This document shows, one piece after another, positions 41,101 through 45,284 of a stretch of 45,284 nt of DNA; within the stretch, counting starts at the first letter, position 1; every line of letters starts with the position of its first letter. The translations under genes and the position numbers were made by a program. This DNA comes from an uncultured Bacteroidales bacterium. Lineage in GTDB: Bacteria; Bacteroidota; Bacteroidia; Bacteroidales; Bacteroidaceae. The stretch lies in NCBI GenBank assembly GCA_902788275.1, contig CADAJV010000024.1, forward strand, positions 1-45,284, given 5' to 3'. The notes below the pieces were generated by a model that did no database searches, was not told the origin of the DNA, and was given only the letters and a program-made list of their open reading frames with translations.

Positions 41101-42083
41101 TCTCCAATGCACAGATTAAGCCCGTTACCGGATGGTATCAGATAGAAAACCTCTACTCCAGCAACAACTTCGTAATTGAGGCAGCTGCCGATGGTTCAGT
41201 GATTGGTCGTCAGACCATTACCGAGGGTGCTAACGACATCAACACCTTCGTGAAATACGACGCCACCACTCAGGTTCTTTCTATTCAGGGCAAGAACATC
41301 CCGTTGCACACTTCCTCTGGCGAAGGCATCGTACTAACCGATGAGGCTGGAGGCAAGGTGTTCATGGCTCCCGCAGCAGCAGGTTCTGCCAACTTGGCTA
41401 TCTACTTCACAGAGACTGACAATTCCTACAAGAATCTCTACTTCAATTACAGTCAGACTCCTTACACCCTGCGCTCGTGGTACAGCATCACTGAAAGCAA
41501 CTGCCGCTGGTATGTTCATCCTAAGACAACCTTCGACATCACCCTCCATGCAGCCGAAAGCAACTACTGGGCAACTCTCTATGCTCCGTTCGGAGTAACT
41601 CTGCCCACTGGCACAGAGGCCTATGTAGGCAAAATCAACGAAGGTGGCAACCTGCAACTTACCAGCATTGGCCAGGATGTTCCTGCCGGAACAGCTGTTG
41701 TACTTTGCGGCGACGCCGAGAGCATTACTGCCACCATCAACGATGCAATTCCCGCATTCACTGGCGAGAATGCCCTGCAAGGTCAGTATCTGGCTGCTGA
41801 CGCTGCTGATGACACCAAGCTCACCCTTGGCCAGAAGGATGGCAAAGTTGGATTCTACACCATCGACAGTGCCCTCGGCGCCAACAAGGCATACCTGACT
41901 GCCAGCGCAGGAGCAAAGGGCTTCCAGATTGTATTTAGCGATGATGACATAACCGGCATTCAGGAGTTCGAAAATTCGGAAGTTCGAGAGTCCGAATGTT
42001 ACTACGATCTCACGGGCCGCAAGGTTGCCGCTCCGCAGAAGGGCCAGTTCTACATCGTGAACGGAAAGGTCGTTAAGTATTAA
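38166..42083 (+). CDS. Large secreted repeat protein with C-terminal sorting-like motif
   Basis: 1305 residues; a signal peptide ends near residue 21 (MRKILSLIVLMLATFTGTAW). The body looks like beta-trefoil-like modules (for example GYYIKCVDTGKWLSYDNT and FVTYGGKNYLYNLESKNFLQ), with a helical spacer (LAELVAAYKQEILTKIAPLS) and two similar middle units (residues ~500-610 and ~700-815: the VTYELYYDNAKVDE strand type). The last ~190 residues (FDITLHAAESNYWATLYAPF onward) are shared with the protein at 42589. It ends in YYDLTGRKVAAPQKGQFYIV with NGKVVKY, typical of Prevotella exported proteins. Near the end, QEFENSEVRESECYY is encoded by TTCGAAAATTCGG-type words. The ligand is unknown. Confidence 0.82.
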   Translation: MRKILSLIVLMLATFTGTAWGSLPTSDLVASTTGNETTFYIRHNANGMSYYFNSNTAPTRTASEYAKFAFYAADGVTDGYYIKCVDTGKWLSYDNTAITSGPNFVTFTDAQENYFIVSKVANYYFIRPVNASGSADNYFNWHGGAPSYNASNTVGLYNSTSDNGSKWTLVQTDKIITDLSQISANKYYAITSFRAGLAVNEAGTAATARNSGKATDKADKWAFVTYGGKNYLYNLESKNFLQAGAGMGSMSDDFTYSEWASADGFYKYHFVSGGNTINMQTSGIVINDYNTADDGNRFMIVEIGDFDATEPLAELVAAYKQEILTKIAPLSFLHNYDDIVAAINAATTEAGVDAAVEGFNNDFITVKNYQTGNYFEVGNPNCSYNGSPSSYSNYVQLVSAGKGEFYLKGYNSKRYAGDVVTSEPVTTDETPTTSFYIQQNTAGRYILRPAKYGSFTDQSGYHYLHNNKCVGWEAGANNSQHLLNEVANPEEPTVDVTYELYYDNAKVDEVVVPSNVGFPTAVPDKYQINSVTLTYSAPKVTGNGQVVRVDASWNGPFKLSKSFSDATWYQIKVRGTKYSQFDGTTITNNNNAPSTLKREDLFAFVGSPFGFSLYNGKTGANAPFGPKAYSSSNKLTKSTVADAAVLVFEYSTEAGFESYQLIRYFDNALGYINDTNGKLAVWQSSNNRHDAGSNFEFVEVDAAVADDIVNQLDVVFNIVDESNNLLGTRTATVRIGELTTVPEDIQLDYYTATLTAPVTITSEGASTTPVIRVSNWNGPFEISNTLDDNASWYVFNIRNTTIGLIVEGESDLSVTTSYSIDHVLADNVWAFKGNNVTGFSVYNKSKGLYLTKPNGGYCTLSTTPNTDWLIMPTGSNTANGNGAFLLYEKSDRTHKLNQYGGASSHNLSYYNSSTDQGNFFYVSSSEEYVKGVIEVMLANPVGLVYSLDTEANKAAFQTQYDNIKATASLAELVTLYNTISNAQIKPVTGWYQIENLYSSNNFVIEAAADGSVIGRQTITEGANDINTFVKYDATTQVLSIQGKNIPLHTSSGEGIVLTDEAGGKVFMAPAAAGSANLAIYFTETDNSYKNLYFNYSQTPYTLRSWYSITESNCRWYVHPKTTFDITLHAAESNYWATLYAPFGVTLPTGTEAYVGKINEGGNLQLTSIGQDVPAGTAVVLCGDAESITATINDAIPAFTGENALQGQYLAADAADDTKLTLGQKDGKVGFYTIDSALGANKAYLTASAGAKGFQIVFSDDDITGIQEFENSEVRESECYYDLTGRKVAAPQKGQFYIVNGKVVKY

Positions 42084-42093
42084 TAAACAGTTT

Positions 42094-42134
42094 ACAAGTT
42101 GACGAGCGGACAACTCGTTTGCCCGTCAACTTGT
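42094..42134 (+). other. Stem-loop between large gene and small peptide
   Basis: ACAAGTTGACG (42094-42104) pairs with CGTCAACTTGT (42124-42134), with an internal 19-nt loop. It could limit or stabilise read-through to the 59-residue gene. The second module lacks it. Confidence 0.7.
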
Positions 42135-42161
42135 TTACCCGTTAACTAAACACATAAAACT

Positions 42162-42341
42162 ATGAAGAAGACATATATTGCACCGACTTGCGAGAATTAC
42201 GCGCTGCCCACAGGCAAGCTGTTTACTACTCCTGCCAGTCTGCCCGTAGGCGGCGGCAAAGCCGATGACGGCGGATGGTCCAAGAAGTTCTGGGGACTCA
42301 CCGAAGAGGAAGAAGAAGAAAAGGACTTCGACTGGGAGTAG
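42162..42341 (+). CDS. 59-residue Trp- and acid-rich peptide, copy 1
   Basis: The N-terminus MKKTYIAPTCENYAL resembles the MKKxYxxPxxE start common in short Bacteroidales peptides. Then come KLFTTPASLPVGGGKADDGG, the WSKKFWGL block with two Trp, an acidic run (TEEEEEEKDFDWE) and a stop. There is no clear signal peptide or membrane helix. It lies 78 nt after the first large secreted gene, and a near-copy follows the second. GGG before KADD is reminiscent of double-glycine leader sites, but no peptidase/exporter gene is nearby. Function unknown. Confidence 0.75.
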   Translation: MKKTYIAPTCENYALPTGKLFTTPASLPVGGGKADDGGWSKKFWGLTEEEEEEKDFDWE

Positions 42342-42373
42342 TGACAATTAATAATTGACACTTGATAATAATT

Positions 42374-42407
42374 TCAGCCGCTGGTGCCTATAGGCATCGG
42401 CGGCTGA
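42374..42407 (+). terminator. Terminator after small peptide 1
   Basis: TCAGCCGCTGGTGCC pairs with GGCATCGGCGGCTGA around TATA, a 15-bp stem with wobbles. The tail TATTGTGT is T-rich but not a run. Confidence 0.65.
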
Positions 42408-42508
42408 TATTGTGTATGCATTATTTATTCTGTTTAAGTTACATGTATTAGAATATGTTTGCAAAACAGAGAAATAAAATTCATAACGGCAAAAAACACG
42501 CTGAAATA

Positions 42509-42540
42509 TTTGTGTATTATTTCTTTTTGCGCTACCTTTG
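42509..42540 (+). promoter_or_regulatory. Promoter for the second large secreted protein
   Basis: TTTG (42509-42512), 20 nt, TACCTTTG (42533-42540), a complete consensus. The leader to ATG 42589 is about 45 nt. Confidence 0.85.
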
Positions 42541-42588
42541 CCGCCAATCTGAATAAATACAATTCTTAATAACCTTAAATCTTTTACC

Positions 42589-44904
42589 ATGAGAAAAACT
42601 CTCTTTTTTCTTTTTGCCCTGTTGGCGACAATAGGGATAAGGGCAACTGATGTAACTGTTGCCAACACATCCAGCAGTTCACTTCCAAGCGCATTTGGCT
42701 CCTTTGCCAGCAATGTCTTTACCACGAGTGCGGCTTCCGGACTTGAGGGCGTAACCGTTACAGGATCAAATGGTCTTACCATTGGTGAAGCTACAGTTAA
42801 TGTGGCAAACTATGGAAAGTGCTTTAGTTTGGTAACTGCTGCTGCAGCTACTGATTATACAGTAACTATGGCTGTACCCGATGGATACGTTATTACAGGC
42901 TATTATCTTGGCGGTTCTGCAAATACAAAGGATGCAGCTCACACGTTGACCTCGGCTGACGGTTCTGTTTCCGTCGTTGCCAGCGCTCCTCCATACAACA
43001 GTCCTACGGGTCCTAAAGTTTTTAAAGTTACTGGCCTCAACACTCAGACAACTTATTTCACCATTAATACTGCTAACAAAAGCAATACCTTGTATCTTCC
43101 AACATTTACCATTTCTGTTCAGAAAATCGGAGTCACCTATGTAAATGTTACCTACGAACTTTATGAATCCGATGGTACAACTCTTATTAGCAACACTACT
43201 ACTGAGCAAGAGATAAACAGTGCAATAAATGTTCCTGCGTCATTCACATCCAACACTTACTACACCTACACAACTGAGGGTAGCATCGGTGAAACCGACT
43301 GCACCATCAAGGTTATCCGTACCCTCAAAAGTGGTATCGTTTACCCTATCAGCAACCTGAGCAACAACAAGGCTTACAGGATTGAAGTTCCCCGCGGTAC
43401 TTACACCACTGATAATGGCAGCCTTGCCAACACAGTGAAGAGTAGCAGCTACACCATCAACAACTTCGCACTCGTAAGCTACGAAGACAATTACTACATG
43501 TGGAGCATTGCCGACAGCAAGTTTGTTGCAGGTAGTGGAGCTACCCTCTCTGACACCCCTGCAGCCATTACTTTCTCTGCCACCACAGTGCCTGCTTACC
43601 AAATTAAGTGCGGCTCCAACACCCTCAATGCCACGGGTGGTGAGCCAACAGGTGCCACCTTCAATAGCTGGAGTGCTGCCGATGACGGCAACCGCTGCGT
43701 AATCTACGAAGCTGCCGATTTCGACCCCACAAACGTATTAGCTGTTTTGGAAGACTATTTCCATGGAACTGCAGCTTTCAACGCAGCCATCACTCAGCTG
43801 GAGGCTATCGCATGGGGAACAGGCCTTGGCCAATATAGTTTGGTGATTGAAAGCACCGACTATACCTCACAGGCTACCACTATAATCAGTGGACTTAAGG
43901 CTGCAGGTTACTCAGCTGAAAATCTCGCCGATGCACAACAAATGCTTAACAGCGTTTCCCTCAACATGCCTAAGGCCGGAACATTCCTTCGCATCAAGGG
44001 TAATACCAGCGATAAATATCTGGCTGCAGGCCTTGCCAGCAACAATAAGTTTGCCATGACTGACGCAACTGATAACACTACCCTCTTCTACTTTGACGGA
44101 ACTAAGCTCATCAACATGAGTTCCGGCAAATTCAACGGCATGTCAACAGGTGCTTGGGCTTGGGTAGACGAAAGCAGTGCAAGTGCAGTCGCCTTCCACG
44201 ACGGACTTACCAATGGTGGCTACGCTATTCAATCAGCTACAGCATACTTTTACGATAATGGTGATAATTCTTCAAGCGCAGACCGTGGCGGCAACTTGAT
44301 AATCAGCACAAGCACAAACGCACGTTACACCAGTTGGTCACTGGAGGAGTCAACTACATTCGATGTTACCATGCATGCAGGTGAAAGTACCTATTGGGCA
44401 ACAGCTAATTTCCCCTTCGGCTACACCATCCCCTCTGGCACTGAGGCTTACATTGGTCAAATTGACGGAAGCTATATCAGGCTCAGCTCTATCGGAACAA
44501 GTGTACCCGCTGCTACTCCTGTAATTCTTAATGGTGATGCCGCCAGCATTACAGTTACTATTGACAACACCGTCACCACAGATACCGAATCCAATGGACT
44601 TAGTGGACAGTATGCTGCTGATAATGCCGCTAATGAAAGCAAACTCTCCCTCGGCATATCCAATGGCAAGGTAGGCTTCTATACCCACGATGGTGCACTT
44701 GGTGCTTTCAAAGCCTATCTTACAGCTAGCACCGGTTCCAACGGCTTCACCTTCAGCTTTGCTGATGATGACGTTACTGGCATAAGCGAGATAGTAGATA
44801 GTGAATCGTCCAATAGTAAATACTACGACCTCCAGGGCCGTAAGGTTGCTGCTCCGCAGAAGGGTCAGCTCTACATTAAGGGCGGTAAGATTGTTAAGTA
44901 TTAA
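42589..44904 (+). CDS. Large secreted repeat protein, paralogue of 38166-42083
   Basis: 771 residues; signal peptide MRKTLFFLFALLATIGIRAT. It has an N-terminal beta-rich part, a VNVTYELYESDGTTLISNTT strand unit, a trefoil-like part (FALVSYEDNYYMWSIADSKF), a spacer (NRCVIYEAADFDPTNVLAVL, matching NRFMIVEIGDFDATEPLAEL in the first) and helical repeats. A C-terminal domain (FDVTMHAGESTYWATANFPF onward) is shared with the paralogue. It ends YYDLQGRKVAAPQKGQLYIK with GGKIVKY. It probably arose by duplication with N-terminal divergence and loss of middle units. Its small-peptide partner starts 12 nt later. Confidence 0.82.
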   Translation: MRKTLFFLFALLATIGIRATDVTVANTSSSSLPSAFGSFASNVFTTSAASGLEGVTVTGSNGLTIGEATVNVANYGKCFSLVTAAAATDYTVTMAVPDGYVITGYYLGGSANTKDAAHTLTSADGSVSVVASAPPYNSPTGPKVFKVTGLNTQTTYFTINTANKSNTLYLPTFTISVQKIGVTYVNVTYELYESDGTTLISNTTTEQEINSAINVPASFTSNTYYTYTTEGSIGETDCTIKVIRTLKSGIVYPISNLSNNKAYRIEVPRGTYTTDNGSLANTVKSSSYTINNFALVSYEDNYYMWSIADSKFVAGSGATLSDTPAAITFSATTVPAYQIKCGSNTLNATGGEPTGATFNSWSAADDGNRCVIYEAADFDPTNVLAVLEDYFHGTAAFNAAITQLEAIAWGTGLGQYSLVIESTDYTSQATTIISGLKAAGYSAENLADAQQMLNSVSLNMPKAGTFLRIKGNTSDKYLAAGLASNNKFAMTDATDNTTLFYFDGTKLINMSSGKFNGMSTGAWAWVDESSASAVAFHDGLTNGGYAIQSATAYFYDNGDNSSSADRGGNLIISTSTNARYTSWSLEESTTFDVTMHAGESTYWATANFPFGYTIPSGTEAYIGQIDGSYIRLSSIGTSVPAATPVILNGDAASITVTIDNTVTTDTESNGLSGQYAADNAANESKLSLGISNGKVGFYTHDGALGAFKAYLTASTGSNGFTFSFADDDVTGISEIVDSESSNSKYYDLQGRKVAAPQKGQLYIKGGKIVKY

Positions 44905-44916
44905 AACATATTCCAC

Positions 44917-45096
44917 ATGAAAAAGACATATCAGACACCTATTTGTGAGGCACACATCCTGACAACAGGAAAGCTGTTTACCACACCTGCCAGTCTGCCC
45001 GTAGGCGGCGGCAAAGCCGATGACGGCGGATGGTCCAAGAAGTTCTGGGGACTCACCGAAGAGGACGAGGAAGAAAAGGACTTCGACTGGGAGTAG
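44917..45096 (+). CDS. 59-residue Trp- and acid-rich peptide, copy 2
   Basis: It starts MKKTYQTPICEAHILTTGKL and then FTTPASLPVGGGKADDGG, WSKKFWGL, TEEDEEEKDFDWE. It has the same length as copy 1 (59). Codons 24-49 are identical in DNA (78 nt), while codons 6-18 differ at most positions. It begins 12 nt after the second large gene with no hairpin between, so it is more likely to be co-transcribed than copy 1. No membrane segment or lipobox. Confidence 0.75.
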   Translation: MKKTYQTPICEAHILTTGKLFTTPASLPVGGGKADDGGWSKKFWGLTEEDEEEKDFDWE

Positions 45097-45097
45097 T

Positions 45098-45160
45098 GGC
45101 AATTGATAGTTGATAATTGATAGTTGATAATTGATAATTGAATGCTGAAAGCATCGCGAA
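45098..45160 (+). repeat. TTGATAG/TTGATAA heptamers and AATGCTGAAAGCATCGCGA junction
   Basis: Seven or so heptamers run into AATGCTGAAAGCATCGCGA at 45141-45159, the same composite as 23238-23293. Confidence 0.75.
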
Positions 45161-45221
45161 GGCTCTGTCAGTGGTCGGCGAAGCTGGGCTGACAAATAAG
45201 AGCCTGAGAGCGAAGCGGCAA
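45161..45221 (+). repeat. Covarying hairpin element, copy E
   Basis: Outer stem GGCTCT (45161-45166) with AGAGCC (45199-45204). Inner stem GTCAG (45167-45171) with CTGAC (45189-45193). Bulge AAATA. Tail TGAGAGCGAAGCGGCAA to 45221. Confidence 0.85.
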
Positions 45222-45229
45222 TGCCGCAG

Positions 45230-45284
45230 GCATCGCGAAGGCTCTGTCAGTGGTCGGCGAAGCTGGGCTGACAAATAAGAGCCT
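45230..45284 (+). repeat. Covarying hairpin element, copy F (cut by window end)
   Basis: Identical over 55 nt to 45151-45205, including both stems. A tandem array probably continues beyond the window. Confidence 0.8.

Noticed and set aside
42162..45096. Small peptides as RiPP or bacteriocin precursors
   Set aside because: The GGG site is suggestive, but there is no modification enzyme, C39 peptidase or exporter in the window, and the conserved half is the C-terminus. Left as function unknown.

Overview
The window reads as a chromosomal segment of a Bacteroidales bacterium, most likely Prevotella-like (Prevotellaceae). The evidence is the TTTG / TAnnTTTG promoters, the lack of clear Shine-Dalgarno sites, an HU(CCDC81-like)-SPOR protein, a lipoprotein TamA homologue (TamL type), a bifunctional HisB, and secreted proteins ending in the C-terminal motif YDLxGRKVxxPxKGxxYIxxGKxVKY. 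Most genes are ordinary chromosomal housekeeping genes; the unusual material lies in the gaps between genes and in the last 8 kb.

Layout. 1-2358: repeat-rich gap, tRNA-Thr(CGT), trpS, tRNA-Leu(TAG), and a flavin-reductase-like protein with a signal peptide. 2470-3781 (minus): a cytosolic flavin reductase, a frameshifted gene remnant, a duplicated lipoprotein-leader remnant and a small lipoprotein. 3773-4955: non-coding, with a phased repeat array. 4956-8914: HU/SPOR membrane protein, zinc-ribbon FHA protein and a RelA/SpoT homologue. 9158-10021 (minus): RluA-family pseudouridine synthase. 10169-14423: PBP1A, kdsB and a 14-repeat MORN protein. 14713-22287: glgB, a membrane protein, an rRNA/tRNA methyltransferase, a GT2 protein and tamL. 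22306-23107: inverted-repeat module with a dead gene fragment, then a phased repeat array. 23108-28347: his leader peptide and attenuator followed by hisG-hisD-hisC-hisB. 28459-33681: sugar-kinase-like gene, then a CotH kinase, MaoC, NrdJ C-terminal domain, nitroreductase and B3/B4 run. 33831-36016: amidase and mlaD. 36126-37876 (minus): prs and a four-helix-bundle gene, with triplicated promoters. 38166-45096: two copies of a [large secreted repeat protein + 59-residue peptide] module.

The strongest unusual signals are these. (1) A complete histidine attenuator: a 14-residue peptide with five consecutive His codons, a terminator hairpin and a 12-bp competing helix. (2) A dispersed hairpin element whose two stems covary between copies; one copy is read in frame inside the tamL outer-membrane protein. 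(3) Three arrays built on an exact 21-bp period with a central strand flip, two of them forming a long-range inverted pair about 22.7 kb apart. (4) The duplicated large-protein plus small-peptide module, whose small peptides share 78 identical nucleotides but have diverged N-termini. (5) Three near-copies of one promoter surrounding the four-helix gene. (6) Intergenic gaps, including those inside the his operon, filled with degenerate 7-9 nt repeat words that also appear inside coding linkers.

Functional assignments come from motif recognition in the translated sequence; no database search was run.
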